64,000 bases of DNA from JAGOFO01 sp964522105. Lineage in GTDB: Bacteria; Myxococcota_A; UBA9042; DTJE01. The stretch is taken from NCBI GenBank assembly GCA_964522105.1, contig CAZFVA010000004.1, forward strand, positions 109,670 through 173,669. The letters run 5' to 3'. Under the pieces are notes generated by a model, which saw nothing but the letters and a program-made list of their open reading frames with translations, was not told the origin of the DNA and did no database searches. A program made the position numbers and the translations under genes. Below, piece by piece: positions 7,649 through 16,779 of this stretch. Numbering within the stretch: the first letter of the stretch is position 1; each line of letters begins with the position of its first letter.

Positions 7649-8284
7649 TCAGACCAGTGACAGCATAATCAGCCAACTTGCCAGAAGTACCAGTGATCCT
7701 GCAATCCACAGCCATGATCTGCCGCCGACAAACCGTCCTTCAGCAGTAATAACTCTGGTGGAACCACCGATTGTCACGACGAGCCAGGCAACAAACAGCA
7801 AAGTTGCAAGAAGGGAGAGGAACGGGTTCGGCGAGGAAGTTTTTTCAAGTTGTGCCAGAAATTTTGAAACATCGGCACTGAATTTTTCCGGGGGTGAATC
7901 AACTGCCATCAAAGAGGCAATCTGGCCATTGATCGCGGTCAGTTGATCCTTGTGCGGCGTCAAAATCCACCTGGAACTCAGTATCGCTCTTCTGGCCTCT
8001 CTGAGGGCCCTCAAAGCCGTTTTGTTGTCCTGCCGCTGCGTTGCCCCTTCCGATATCAGAACAAGGCCTTCAATGGCATCTGAAGAGGTCGTAAAAAATG
8101 GCATGTACCAGCGGGCTGAGCGCGAAAAGTAGTCGATTGCGGTTTCTTCAAGGCCTGCCTTTACACATGACCTGGCAGTTGCAAGATCATCCCGGCCCGA
8201 AACAATGACGCGGACGCTCATGACTATTAAAATCACAAGCACCCCTGTGACCGCAAACTGGCGATGGTGTCTGGCAGCGATCAC
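7649..8284 (-). CDS. Unknown membrane protein, last gene of an ABC-exporter operon
   Basis: 211 residues with one N-terminal helix (about 10-30), a helical soluble region rich in Ala, Arg and Leu (about 35-145, possibly TPR-like), and two C-terminal membrane helices (about 153-172 and 188-208). Not recognised as a known family. Its start overlaps the end of the ABC permease gene by 4 bp, so it is translated with it and probably works with the transporter, perhaps as a periplasmic or scaffold part. Convergent and directly abutting parB. Confidence 0.7.
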   Translation of the reverse strand: MIAARHHRQFAVTGVLVILIVMSVRVIVSGRDDLATARSCVKAGLEETAIDYFSRSARWYMPFFTTSSDAIEGLVLISEGATQRQDNKTALRALREARRAILSSRWILTPHKDQLTAINGQIASLMAVDSPPEKFSADVSKFLAQLEKTSSPNPFLSLLATLLFVAWLVVTIGGSTRVITAEGRFVGGRSWLWIAGSLVLLASWLIMLSLV

Positions 8285-9090
8285 GAGAAATCCCTCCGCT
8301 GGAATATCACGGCGCCGAGAGCCAGGAACATCAGGCAGTAAAACATGCAGTAGCTTAGACTGGAACCGACGTAGGCCCAGCTTATCGGAATTCGAAGAAT
8401 CAGTTCTTTGCCGGTGTTGAAAACAGAGAGGTCCGGGAAGACGGCCACCGCGCCTTCCGCGATTGATCTTGCCATCCCGGGAACTGCCAGGATGCCTTTT
8501 TCAGCACCAAGCAGCTCATTCAACAGGCCGACACTGCTTCCGACCAGAAAGACTCCGAACGTGAAGACGCCGGACAGCACAGGACTGGAAAAAGCTGAAA
8601 AGAAAATGGCCACCGAAGTTATCAGGGCGGCTTGCGCCCAGACCAGTATCAATGACTGAACTGTTCCGGGTGGAATGCTGATCCCGCGAACGGCCAGCGC
8701 CATTATCCAGCCGCAGGACATCAGGACAAGTGACACGGCCAGGACCGCCAGCAGCCCGATAAATTTGCCTGCCAGCACCTCGGACCGTCGAATCGGTTTG
8801 GGAAGAATCAGGTAGAACGTCTTCTTGTCGATCTCTTTATAGACAAGGATGACGCCCATCGTAATGGCAATCACGATCTCCAGGATGGAAATCGAGAACA
8901 GGCCGAAGTCAATCAGGACGCGTTCCATCTGATCGCGTACAGCAAGGCTGGAAATGGCAATTGATGAGACGACCAGGCCGAAAGCGGCAATGCCCATTCC
9001 CAGGAAGGCCCTGTTGCGAAGAGCTTCAATTATTGTGTTCTGTGCGATGGCCAGGACGCGCCTTATTGAACCGGTGACAATGCCGCTCAT
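8281..9090 (-). CDS. ABC-2 type transporter permease (NosY-like)
   Basis: 269 residues with six predicted membrane helices. An N-terminal cytoplasmic segment (RVLAIAQNTIIEALRNRAFLG) enters the first helix, and the EIDKKTFYLILPKPIRRSEVLAGKFIG segment between helices 2 and 3 is characteristic of ABC-2/NosY permeases, where it contacts the ATPase. Overlaps the ATPase gene by 4 bp upstream and the 211-residue membrane protein by 4 bp downstream, so all three form one transport unit. Substrate unknown; surface polysaccharide, lipid or peptide export are all possible. Confidence 0.87.
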   Translation of the reverse strand: MSGIVTGSIRRVLAIAQNTIIEALRNRAFLGMGIAAFGLVVSSIAISSLAVRDQMERVLIDFGLFSISILEIVIAITMGVILVYKEIDKKTFYLILPKPIRRSEVLAGKFIGLLAVLAVSLVLMSCGWIMALAVRGISIPPGTVQSLILVWAQAALITSVAIFFSAFSSPVLSGVFTFGVFLVGSSVGLLNELLGAEKGILAVPGMARSIAEGAVAVFPDLSVFNTGKELILRIPISWAYVGSSLSYCMFYCLMFLALGAVIFQRRDFS

Positions 9091-10103
9091 TTTGTCTGGC
9101 CCTCCGAAGGTTCGGCCGTTGATTCGTCGGTGTCTGTGTGCAAAGTCCTGCTCGAGGACGCCGAACGCAGAAACAGTTGTTCCAGGGACATTCTGCGGTC
9201 GGTCACTGCAAGGATTTTTCCGCCGCTGCTGATGATGTCCGAGATTACGGCGTCAGAACGCGTGTCGTCGCAGAACAGCCTGATTGAATCGGCGCCGTAC
9301 TGTTCGGCCCGCAAAACGCCGGTCGCGTTTTGAAATGCGTCCGGGCTTGCCATGTTTCCCGCAAGAATTTCCTTTTCGCCGGTGCTGGATGCCAGCAGGT
9401 CTGTCAGCCTTCCGGAAGCCTTGATAAGGCCTTTGTCCAGTATGACGACGCGGTCACAAAGCCTTTCAATGTCGGCCAGTATGTGGGACGAAAAGAACAC
9501 CGTCTTACCGGAAGACCTCAGGTCAGCGATTAAATCAGTAACTTCCCGGCGGCCTATCGGGTCCAGGCCCGACAACGGCTCGTCAAGGATTACGATGTCG
9601 GGGTCGTTCAAAAGGGCCTGAGCAATACCGGTCCGCTGCATCATTCCTTTTGAAAACTTTCTTAAAGTACGGTTCTTTGCGTCTGACAGCCCGACTTTTT
9701 CCAGCAGTTCGTTGATGCGTCTTTTTCTTTCTTTAGACGGGATTCCAAATATCTGCCCGAAGACGTTCAGCAATTCGACCGGAGTCAGATAGTCGTAGAA
9801 GTATGGTTGTTCGGGAAGGAAGCCTACCCTGGCTTTTATTGCGATTGAAGCCGGGTCACCACCAAGTACCGACATCGTGCCGCCCGAAGGTTGAATCAGC
9901 CCGGTCAGCATCTTGATGGTAGTTGTCTTTCCAGCACCGTTCGGTCCCAGAAACCCGAAGACTTCGCCCTGTTCCACTGAAAATGACACGGATTTGACGG
10001 CGTCGACCCGTTTCCGTCTGAAAGGCGTCCGAAACGTCTTGCTGAGATTATTAACGTTGATAACTTCTTTCAAGTCAGCCTCCAGAGCCATAACAATCGT
10101 CAA
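9087..10103 (-). CDS. ABC transporter ATP-binding protein
   Basis: 338 residues. Walker A GPNGAGKTTTIK near residue 55, Q-loop GFLPEQPYFYDYLT, ABC signature KFSKGMMQRTGIAQALLNDP, Walker B IVILDEPLSGLDP and the switch FFSSHILADIERLCD. The C-terminal ~110 residues are the variable extension common in ABC-2 exporters. Pairs with the permease that overlaps it by 4 bp. TTG 10103 has an AGGA 8 nt upstream; ATG 10091 is an alternative without a clear site. A hairpin (GCCTGT/ACAGGC, 10104-10127 region) lies between this gene and the upstream aminotransferase. Confidence 0.93.
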   Translation of the reverse strand: MTIVMALEADLKEVINVNNLSKTFRTPFRRKRVDAVKSVSFSVEQGEVFGFLGPNGAGKTTTIKMLTGLIQPSGGTMSVLGGDPASIAIKARVGFLPEQPYFYDYLTPVELLNVFGQIFGIPSKERKRRINELLEKVGLSDAKNRTLRKFSKGMMQRTGIAQALLNDPDIVILDEPLSGLDPIGRREVTDLIADLRSSGKTVFFSSHILADIERLCDRVVILDKGLIKASGRLTDLLASSTGEKEILAGNMASPDAFQNATGVLRAEQYGADSIRLFCDDTRSDAVISDIISSGGKILAVTDRRMSLEQLFLRSASSSRTLHTDTDESTAEPSEGQTK

Positions 10104-10127
10104 GCCTGTCCTTGAAGAACAGGCCGA

Positions 10128-11285
10128 TCAAAGCAAAGCAGCGCGCAGCGCGTCCACAACAGTGTGGACCTGCGCAACGGTCATCTCGTCGAAAAGGGGC
10201 AGCGCAATTGTGTTGTCCGCCAGACGTGACCCTGTACCAGTCAGATCTGCACCCGCTGTCTGCCCGTAAAGTTGTTTCCGGTAAACGGTCTGAGCAGTCA
10301 ATGCATGGGCCGAAGCGCCTGCGAAGATGCCTTTTTCAGCCAGTTTCCCGATTATTTCCTGCGGGTTGCCCGTAATTTCGACCACGAATGACTGGTATGT
10401 ATTTCCCGCAAGAAGATATCCTTTCGGAATCCTTACCCGGGGCAGGTCGCGAAGAAGGGCCATGTATGTGGTCGTCAGGCGGTGCCTGGTATCGATCGAG
10501 TATTGAAGGCGCTGAAGCTGTACTCTGCCGACAGCCGCATTTATGTCGCTCAGTCGGAAATTCAGCCCGATTTCTGAAAATATGTCGCCAAAGCCTTTGC
10601 CGGTACGCCCGTAATCACGCAGAAGTCTTACGGCGGTCACGTCGTCGCCTGACGCCGTTATGCACCCGCCTTCCCCCGTAGTTATGGATTTGCGCGGGTG
10701 AAACGAGAAGCAGCCGAATCTGCCGACTGTACCTGCCGGGGCACCGCCCTGAGTCAGTCCGCCAAGGGCACATGCAGCGTCTTCAATTATATTTACATAT
10801 TCGGGACATACAGCGCAGATGCCTTCCACGTCAGCCGGGATCCCGAAGGTGTGGACAACTATAACGGCGCGCGTCCTGTCAGTAAGGCGTGCAGACACAG
10901 AATCCGGGGTTATCGACAGCGTTTCTACGTCGACGTCCGCAGGAACCGGGATTGCCCCCAGGAACAGTGCGCAGTGCGCTGCAGCAGGAAAAACGTAGTC
11001 AGGAACAATTACTTCATCGTCGGCTCGAACACCTGCCGCCATCATTGCCAGAAGCAGAGCAGCCCCGCCGCTTGAAACGGTAACCATTTCGTGGCCGCCG
11101 ACATAAGCTGCCAGCTCTGCCTCGAACAGCGCCGACTCGGGCCCCTGTGCCAGATGTCTTGATTCCAGGACTCGCCTGACCGCTTCCATCTCTGCTTCAG
11201 TGACGAAAGGGCGGGCAAGCGGGATTGTCCCCCCTGAAACAGCGCCTTCGGCCTGACGGCGTTCTGTGTTGTCCCTGCCGGGCAT
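10128..11285 (-). CDS. DegT/DnrJ/EryC1/StrS-family sugar aminotransferase
   Basis: 385 residues, PLP-dependent fold type I. IPLARPFVTEAEMEAV and the glutamine-rich LAQGPESALFEAELAAYVG open the family domain; EDAACALGG contains the PLP-stacking Asp, and FSFHPRKSITTGEGG carries the Schiff-base Lys. The family transaminates nucleotide-bound keto sugars. ATG 11285 shares a base with the upstream epimerase stop (TAATG), which rules out the longer frame starting at 11342. Together with the epimerase and exporter, this suggests synthesis and export of an amino-sugar surface glycan (inference). Confidence 0.9.
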   Translation of the reverse strand: MPGRDNTERRQAEGAVSGGTIPLARPFVTEAEMEAVRRVLESRHLAQGPESALFEAELAAYVGGHEMVTVSSGGAALLLAMMAAGVRADDEVIVPDYVFPAAAHCALFLGAIPVPADVDVETLSITPDSVSARLTDRTRAVIVVHTFGIPADVEGICAVCPEYVNIIEDAACALGGLTQGGAPAGTVGRFGCFSFHPRKSITTGEGGCITASGDDVTAVRLLRDYGRTGKGFGDIFSEIGLNFRLSDINAAVGRVQLQRLQYSIDTRHRLTTTYMALLRDLPRVRIPKGYLLAGNTYQSFVVEITGNPQEIIGKLAEKGIFAGASAHALTAQTVYRKQLYGQTAGADLTGTGSRLADNTIALPLFDEMTVAQVHTVVDALRAALL

Positions 11286-12238
11286 TACATTCTTCCCTTG
11301 TACCATTTGATCGTCTCGATGAGGCCTTCTTCGAGATCCCATTTCGGTTCATAATCCAGTAGTTTCCGGGCCTTGGAGATGTCAGGAATCCGAAGTTCGA
11401 CGTCAGCAAACGGCCAGTCTTTCATCGTCAGTCTGGATTTTGACCCGGTCAGACGTACGATTTCGCGTGCCAGATTGTAGATAGTCAGTGTGCTGCGCGG
11501 GTTGCCGATGTTAAACGATTCGCCGACGGCCTCGTCCCTTTTCATGACAAGCATCAGCGCGTCGATTATGTCGTCAATATAGCACCAGGCGCGGATCTGG
11601 CTTCCGTCGTTGTGGATAATCAGGTCTTCCCCGTTCAGGGCCCGGACGATGAAATGGTGAATTGCGCCCTCACCGACCTGCCGTGGCCCGTAAATATTGA
11701 AAGGCCTGATGGAGACAGCGGGAAGCTTGTATTGTTTGTAGTAGTTCAGCGCCAGATGTTCGGTCGCCAGCTTGCTGACTGCGTAGGTCCAGCGGGCTTC
11801 GCCGACCGCGCCAAGCTGCGTGATGTCGCCCTCATTAACTTTGTAGGCGTACTGACCGAACACTTCGGACGTGGACAGGTCCACGAAGCGGTTCAGCGCC
11901 CCTTCCTCCATCGCGGCTTCAAGGACGTTCATCGTGCCCTGCAGCGCCACTTTCATCGTCAGAACCGGGTTGCGCATGACGGTATCAACACCGGCAATAG
12001 ATGCCATGTGAATGATGGTATCGCAGCCACGTGCAGCGTCCCGGACGCCCTTCAGGTCCAGAACGTCGCCTTTAATCAGGTGCACGTTCGGCGCATCCGC
12101 CAGCACCGTTTTTTCAAAGGCGTTTCTGTGCAGGTTGTCAAAAATGACCACCTCGCAGGTGTCTTTAAGCTGTAAAGCAAGTGATGATCCGATGAACCCT
12201 GCGCCGCCGGTAATAAGAACTTTCTTAGATGTGCTCAC
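11285..12238 (-). CDS. NAD-dependent nucleotide-sugar epimerase/dehydratase (extended SDR)
   Basis: 317 residues. Rossmann NAD motif ITGGAGFIGSSLA at the N-terminus, the active-site STSEVFG Ser/Thr and YAVSK Tyr-Lys pair, then IRPFNIYGPRQ and WCYIDDIIDALML typical of UDP-glucuronate decarboxylase, UDP-glucose 4-epimerase and dTDP-glucose dehydratase relatives. Exact substrate cannot be fixed; as a 4-epimerase it could also serve the galactose pathway. GTG 12238 is favoured because it overlaps the upstream TGA (GTGA) and has GGAGG 5 nt before it. Confidence 0.88.
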   Translation of the reverse strand: MSTSKKVLITGGAGFIGSSLALQLKDTCEVVIFDNLHRNAFEKTVLADAPNVHLIKGDVLDLKGVRDAARGCDTIIHMASIAGVDTVMRNPVLTMKVALQGTMNVLEAAMEEGALNRFVDLSTSEVFGQYAYKVNEGDITQLGAVGEARWTYAVSKLATEHLALNYYKQYKLPAVSIRPFNIYGPRQVGEGAIHHFIVRALNGEDLIIHNDGSQIRAWCYIDDIIDALMLVMKRDEAVGESFNIGNPRSTLTIYNLAREIVRLTGSKSRLTMKDWPFADVELRIPDISKARKLLDYEPKWDLEEGLIETIKWYKGRM

Positions 12239-13227
12239 TGTAACCTCCGCATGCCGAAAAGTAGATTCCACGTCGTATCATCACGGTCGTCGACCAGCGC
12301 GAACAGGGCCACCGGTATATACCCGAAACCGGTCCGCCACCGTTGTTCTTCCGCACGAATTCCCTGTGCCAGCGCGTCAGAAAGCGAAGAAACGCGCCTT
12401 AACAATTGACTTCGCTGATCGTCATTGGCCTCGTAGTATTTCTGCAGGGCGTATGCGACAGCCAGCCTGTCTTCCTGGTTGCGCTCGAACAGTTCGGCCA
12501 CGAAGTTCGGGTCAATATTGGCGCCGGGAAGACCGGCCGCAGTTGCGAAGTGATCACGGGCGCGAAGCTTCGCCATTGATTTGTCTGCGTCATCAGAGCC
12601 TTTGTACTCAAAGAAAAGGTTGAATCCCATATCCAGATGCATCTGCCAGTTACGTGGGAATCTTTTCAGGCCATCTTCCAGATAGCGGTTGGATCTGTTG
12701 ACGGCGTTGTCGTCAATTACCTGTCCCAGCTTGGTTACCTGAGCCGCCCACAGGTAAATTCTGGGGTTGTCGGGGTCCAGGCCCGATATGGCGTTGTAAT
12801 AATTATCAAGCCATGAAAACTTTCGATCGCTGAAAAAATGGGAAAGGAAGTACGAATGAGCCCGGACGAAAAGAAGGTCGGCAATAGCGGACTGGTGTCC
12901 TGTTGAAAGGGCTTTCAAGACGATCAGAGGTGGAAGGTAAAGTGTCTCGGCGGCCCCCTCGAATCCAAGTGTCGTGTGCCGGGCAAATTCGGTATCCGAC
13001 ATCTTTCCTGAAGTAACTTCCGCCATCAGGGCTTTGTCTGTTACACGGTTCAGCTTTGAATATCTGATTTCGACCGCTGCCATCCGCGTACCGATCCAGG
13101 CCGCCGCAGCGCACAGTATCAAAGCGAGGGCGGCGACAGTTACGCGCCAGGTTCGAAACCACGGTTTGAAGAACCTGATGACCGCACTTCGTTCGCTCAG
13201 TCGTTCGCTATTTTCTTCCAGGATCAT
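12235..13227 (-). CDS. Membrane-anchored TPR-like protein, unknown function
   Basis: 330 residues from ATG 13227 (an upstream frame to 13305 exists but has no good start). A cytoplasmic basic N-terminus, one membrane helix (about residues 25-45), then an all-helical extracytoplasmic domain with TPR-like spacing (SWLDNYYNAISGLDPDNPRIYLWAAQ; FPRNWQMHLDMGFNLFFEY). Not recognised. First gene of the six-gene minus-strand operon and linked to the epimerase by a 4-bp overlap, so probably part of the same glycan or export function. Confidence 0.7.
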   Translation of the reverse strand: MILEENSERLSERSAVIRFFKPWFRTWRVTVAALALILCAAAAWIGTRMAAVEIRYSKLNRVTDKALMAEVTSGKMSDTEFARHTTLGFEGAAETLYLPPLIVLKALSTGHQSAIADLLFVRAHSYFLSHFFSDRKFSWLDNYYNAISGLDPDNPRIYLWAAQVTKLGQVIDDNAVNRSNRYLEDGLKRFPRNWQMHLDMGFNLFFEYKGSDDADKSMAKLRARDHFATAAGLPGANIDPNFVAELFERNQEDRLAVAYALQKYYEANDDQRSQLLRRVSSLSDALAQGIRAEEQRWRTGFGYIPVALFALVDDRDDTTWNLLFGMRRLQ

Positions 13228-13365
13228 ATTGAGTCCCTGCGTCCGTCTTGAAATCTGTCCGCAAACCGCCCGGAAACCGCCAAGGATGATATCATAGCCA
13301 CACATGGATCGCTTTGTTCCTGACAGGTCAGTTTTCCGAAATGGCCAGCCCGGAAGGGGGTAGAT

Positions 13366-14484
13366 ATGATCATGATTTTGACAGGTCTGCTGATACTCCT
13401 TTTTTCCCTTTTATCTCTTGGTGTTTCGGCGCTGGCTGTTTTGCTGTGGTTTAACCGGCCGGAAGACAGCTTCAGGCGGACTTCCGAGAGTCTGCTTGTG
13501 GTAGGTGTACCTGGCGAAGGCCTTCTGGATCCGGCAACTGTGCGAGCGATAGTTGCGTCTGATGACAAAGGGTTCAGGCGGTTGGCGGTCGGGCATCTTG
13601 AAGGTGACAACCAGACCAGATTAACGGTTGAAGGCGTCCGGCGCACTTATGAAAATTTCCGCGTGGCCGATATTGCAGGGGCACCGCCCGGCAGGAAAGT
13701 TATTGAAACCTGGCTTGCCTGCCAGGCTGCCGCCAGGATTGAAGGCGACCCTGTAATGATCGTCGCTTCGTCGGCCCGGCCATCGACTCCGACAATTCGC
13801 CGCCTGTCGGTCAAGTGCCCGGAAGGTTGGGTATGTACAGGCGTTCCGGTACGTAAAATTGCGTCAAAAGGGTTCTTTTCACATGAATCTGATATCAGCC
13901 GATTGACTCCTGTTCTTTTTGGACTTTTCGGGCCTGTCGGTGTGCTTCCATGCGTAACTGTTACGCGACGGCAGACTGTTGACGAAGTCATAAATGATCC
14001 ACTTACCCTAAGCAGACCTTCCCTGGGTGAGGCGATTCAGTTTGCAGCCGATCCGCGACGTTTTATGATGATCGATGCCCCGATGCATTTTGGCGGCAGG
14101 CTTGGCAAGTTGCATCTTTCAACGCTTTTTGCTGTCAGTCCGCTGCGTTATGTCGTGTATTGTGCTTTGCTGGCGGCCGGCCCCCTGGCCCTGGCAGGCA
14201 CTGTTGTGCTTCCAGTTATCTGGGGTAGTGTTTCGCTATTGTCCGAAATCGCCCTGTTTCTGGTCGTTCTGGGCAGGATCGGTACCGCATTGACCTGGCC
14301 CCGGCAGGTGACGGAAGTGTCCTGGGCGTTGCTTGATGCGGTAATTTCGCCGGTCACTGACGCCGTGGCGTTTGTGCGGGCAGTTGGCGGGTCGTTGAAA
14401 TTGACGCAGTGGTCTGGTAAAGCACCATATACGATGCGCCGGGGCGGAGTGATGTCCCCGGGAATGGACAGAAATCCCTTTTAA
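13366..14484 (+). CDS. Unknown multi-helix membrane protein
   Basis: 372 residues starting at ATG 13366 with AAGGGGG just upstream. A long N-terminal membrane helix (about 2-28), a ~190-residue soluble domain with paired Cys (VKCPEGWVCTG), and two or three further helices between about 245 and 310. No catalytic motif or family recognised. It is divergent from the TPR-like gene (138-bp gap) and 42 bp upstream of the sugar kinase, so it may be the first gene of the sugar operon; a role in sugar uptake or sensing is only a guess. Confidence 0.65.
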   Translation: MIMILTGLLILLFSLLSLGVSALAVLLWFNRPEDSFRRTSESLLVVGVPGEGLLDPATVRAIVASDDKGFRRLAVGHLEGDNQTRLTVEGVRRTYENFRVADIAGAPPGRKVIETWLACQAAARIEGDPVMIVASSARPSTPTIRRLSVKCPEGWVCTGVPVRKIASKGFFSHESDISRLTPVLFGLFGPVGVLPCVTVTRRQTVDEVINDPLTLSRPSLGEAIQFAADPRRFMMIDAPMHFGGRLGKLHLSTLFAVSPLRYVVYCALLAAGPLALAGTVVLPVIWGSVSLLSEIALFLVVLGRIGTALTWPRQVTEVSWALLDAVISPVTDAVAFVRAVGGSLKLTQWSGKAPYTMRRGGVMSPGMDRNPF

Positions 14485-14526
14485 GGAAGTCGCGGCTGCC
14501 TGGCCGCTTCCGCTGAGGCTATTATT

Positions 14527-15621
14527 TTGCGCAGAATTATTGCCGGGGTCGATTCAGGGAATACCAAAACAGCATTTGTCAGTGTCACCGTTGACGGGGA
14601 TCTGGTCGCGCGTTCCCTTTCCGGCCCGTCCAATTATCAGACGCTCGGACCGGACGGTTGTCAAAAAAGGCTGGTGGCTGCGGTAGCCCCTCTGGCGGCG
14701 GAACTGGCCGGTCAGCAGTTTTCAATCGAAGGCTGGGGGTTTGGTCTTGCCGGTCTGGACAGGGATCGCGACCTGCAGATTCTTGATAATATTACGTTTT
14801 CTGTTGTCAACGGTGTGTGTGGTGCGGGCGGGGACGGTTCGGCCGGTCCGGAAATTTGCAAGGTGCCCAGAATTCTGGTCAATGATGCGTTTTTATCCTT
14901 GAGGGCCGGAACTTGTGACGGTGTCGGTGTGGCAGTGTCGGCAGGAACGTCCGGTAACTGTGTCGGGATGAACCGCGCCGGTACCAGGCTGCAGATTGGC
15001 GGCATCGCATCCGAGCTGGGTGATGGCGGCGGCGGTTTTGATATAGCGATTGCGGGGCTGAAGGCTGCTGGAAGGGCCCGGGACGGTCGCGCCCCGGCAA
15101 CCAGGATTTCGGATTTGTACCTTGCCGTTCTTGGCCTTACAGATATAGCGGACGTTGTGGATTTTATGATTCCGGGAAACAAGGCGCCGGTACTTCCGGA
15201 AGGTATGGCCATGCCTCCGACAGACATCGAGCAGCCGATCCCGCCGATGATTGGCCTGCTGGCACCGCTCGTTTTCCAGGCAGCATCGGAAGGTGACATC
15301 GTCGCAAGAAATATACTCGAGCATTTCGGCAGGGATCTTGGCATTTCAGCCAGGGTTGCGGCCCTCAGGCTTGGTTTTGCGTGGAATGAATATTTCCCGC
15401 TCGTGCTTGGTGGAAGCGTTCTGCAGCACGCGATTGATCCGACTTTCAGCCGCGCGCTGGTTGGCGAAGTTGCGTCGGCATTCCCGAATGTTGTGGCATC
15501 AACGCTTGATGAACCGCCTGTGCTGGGCGCTGTGCTGTATGGTTTTGATGCTGCCGGGATTTCCGTGTCATCAGATGTCAGATCGCGCATCACAACTGCG
15601 GTTGCAGGTCTTTTTCAGTAA
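14527..15621 (+). CDS. BadF/BadG-family sugar kinase (N-acetylglucosamine kinase-like)
   Basis: 364 residues of the ASKHA fold. Phosphate-1 motif IIAGVDSGNTKTAFV; GWGFGLAGLDRDRD; LVNDAFLSLRAGTCDGVGVAVSAGTSGN (phosphate-2 region); IASELGDGGGGFDIA and the adenosine-motif-like LGGSVLQ. This layout fits N-acetylglucosamine/N-acetylhexosamine kinases of the BadF family. Followed by nagB, which would act after deacetylation, supporting an amino-sugar role. No nagA was seen in the window. TTG start with GAGG 10 nt upstream. The same superfamily includes dehydratase activators, but the bridging-cluster cysteines in their usual setting are not evident. Confidence 0.8.
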   Translation: MRRIIAGVDSGNTKTAFVSVTVDGDLVARSLSGPSNYQTLGPDGCQKRLVAAVAPLAAELAGQQFSIEGWGFGLAGLDRDRDLQILDNITFSVVNGVCGAGGDGSAGPEICKVPRILVNDAFLSLRAGTCDGVGVAVSAGTSGNCVGMNRAGTRLQIGGIASELGDGGGGFDIAIAGLKAAGRARDGRAPATRISDLYLAVLGLTDIADVVDFMIPGNKAPVLPEGMAMPPTDIEQPIPPMIGLLAPLVFQAASEGDIVARNILEHFGRDLGISARVAALRLGFAWNEYFPLVLGGSVLQHAIDPTFSRALVGEVASAFPNVVASTLDEPPVLGAVLYGFDAAGISVSSDVRSRITTAVAGLFQ

Positions 15622-15721
15622 TTGAACCGGCAATAAAATGTTCAGAATCGATGCATCACCACTGATTTTCTGGTAAATTTCGCCCGCGTGCGCAGGTTTC
15701 TTGCAGGAACAGGAAGTAGCA

Positions 15722-16750
15722 ATGTCAATTAGAGTCATCGTTGAACGGGATTTCGATGCGGTCAGTGAGTCTGCGGCCAACTTGGTCAGGGAACGGGCCG
15801 GTTCTGCAATTGCGTCAGGCAAGCCGGAGTTTGTACTGGGGCTGGCCACTGGAAACAGTCCGACAGGCATGTACAAGCATCTGGCCAGGTCAATCAACAA
15901 TGGGGAACTGGATCCTTCAAGACTCAGAAGTTTCAACCTTGATGAGTATGTAGGCCTTCCCGGGGCGAATGCTCAGGACCGCACGATTCATCCGGAAAGT
16001 TATTCGTATTTCATGATTCAGGAATTTTTCGGCCTTCTGAAAAGGAAATTTCTGTCTTCCAGAGTGCCGCCAGGGACCTTGATTGATCAGCATATTCTTG
16101 TTTCCGAGCTTCACGCTCACCCCGGTGACTGGAAAGAGGTTGGCAGCGGAAAAGGTCGCGCAATTGTAATTTCTGATGCCGCTGATGGTTATCTGGCGTG
16201 GGTCCGTGACAGCGTGCTCGGCCTTTATGATCAAGAAATATCAAAGGTTGGCGGGATTGATCTTCAGGTGATCGGCGTCGGCGGAAAGGGTCATGTGGCC
16301 TTCCACGAGGCCGGGATCGACTTTGAAGGCAATCGGATGCTGCTTGTGAAACTTGATGACAACACTGTTGAAAATGCGGTCAAAGATGGCCACTTCGACA
16401 GCATTGATGATTGTCCGTTATATGCGGTCAGCATGGGCGCTGAACTTGTTTTCGAGGCAAAAACGGTCGTTCTGCTGGCCGACGGTTCCAGGAAGGTTGA
16501 GCCGATCTCGAGGGCCATTCTGGGAGAAGTTTCGTCAGCTGTGCCGCTTTCATATTGTCAGACTTTCAGTGAACACGGCGGTGAGTTGATTTGCTTTATT
16601 GATAAGGCTGCGGGGCGCGGACTGCTTGAAAATAGAGCCCTGCTTGAATCAAAAGGTGTGGTTCTTGTGGATCGGTCCGAAGGAATGGCTGAAATCAGTG
16701 CGGCGGACATCTGTTTTCGCCGGGATCCGGTCAGTGGCAGATTGATTTAG
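15722..16750 (+). CDS. nagB: Glucosamine-6-phosphate deaminase-like protein (NagB family)
   Basis: 342 residues. NagB/6-phosphogluconolactonase fold: FVLGLATGNSPTGMYKHL (phosphate loop), SFNLDEYVGLP with the catalytic Asp-Glu, NxxSYxxFM, and IGVGGKGHVAFHEAG with the ring-opening His. Converts glucosamine 6-phosphate to fructose 6-phosphate and ammonia. It is longer than E. coli NagB (266), with an insertion after the HPESYSYFM segment and an extended C-terminus, so a related sugar phosphate is possible. ATG 15722 follows AGGAAGTAGCA. Next genes are an epimerase and PPi-PFK, which would take the product into glycolysis. Confidence 0.88.
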   Translation: MSIRVIVERDFDAVSESAANLVRERAGSAIASGKPEFVLGLATGNSPTGMYKHLARSINNGELDPSRLRSFNLDEYVGLPGANAQDRTIHPESYSYFMIQEFFGLLKRKFLSSRVPPGTLIDQHILVSELHAHPGDWKEVGSGKGRAIVISDAADGYLAWVRDSVLGLYDQEISKVGGIDLQVIGVGGKGHVAFHEAGIDFEGNRMLLVKLDDNTVENAVKDGHFDSIDDCPLYAVSMGAELVFEAKTVVLLADGSRKVEPISRAILGEVSSAVPLSYCQTFSEHGGELICFIDKAAGRGLLENRALLESKGVVLVDRSEGMAEISAADICFRRDPVSGRLI

Positions 16751-16779
16751 GCTTTGATCGCCCGCATCAGGGGAAAGCG

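Noticed and set aside
10104..10127. Hairpin between the aminotransferase and ABC ATPase genes as a terminator
   Set aside because: The GCCTGT/ACAGGC stem is followed by TTGACG rather than a T run; the genes are probably co-transcribed.
14527..15621. BadF-family protein as an activator of 2-hydroxyacyl-CoA dehydratase
   Set aside because: No dehydratase genes are nearby, the cluster-Cys motifs of such activators are not evident, and the nagB/epimerase context fits a sugar kinase.
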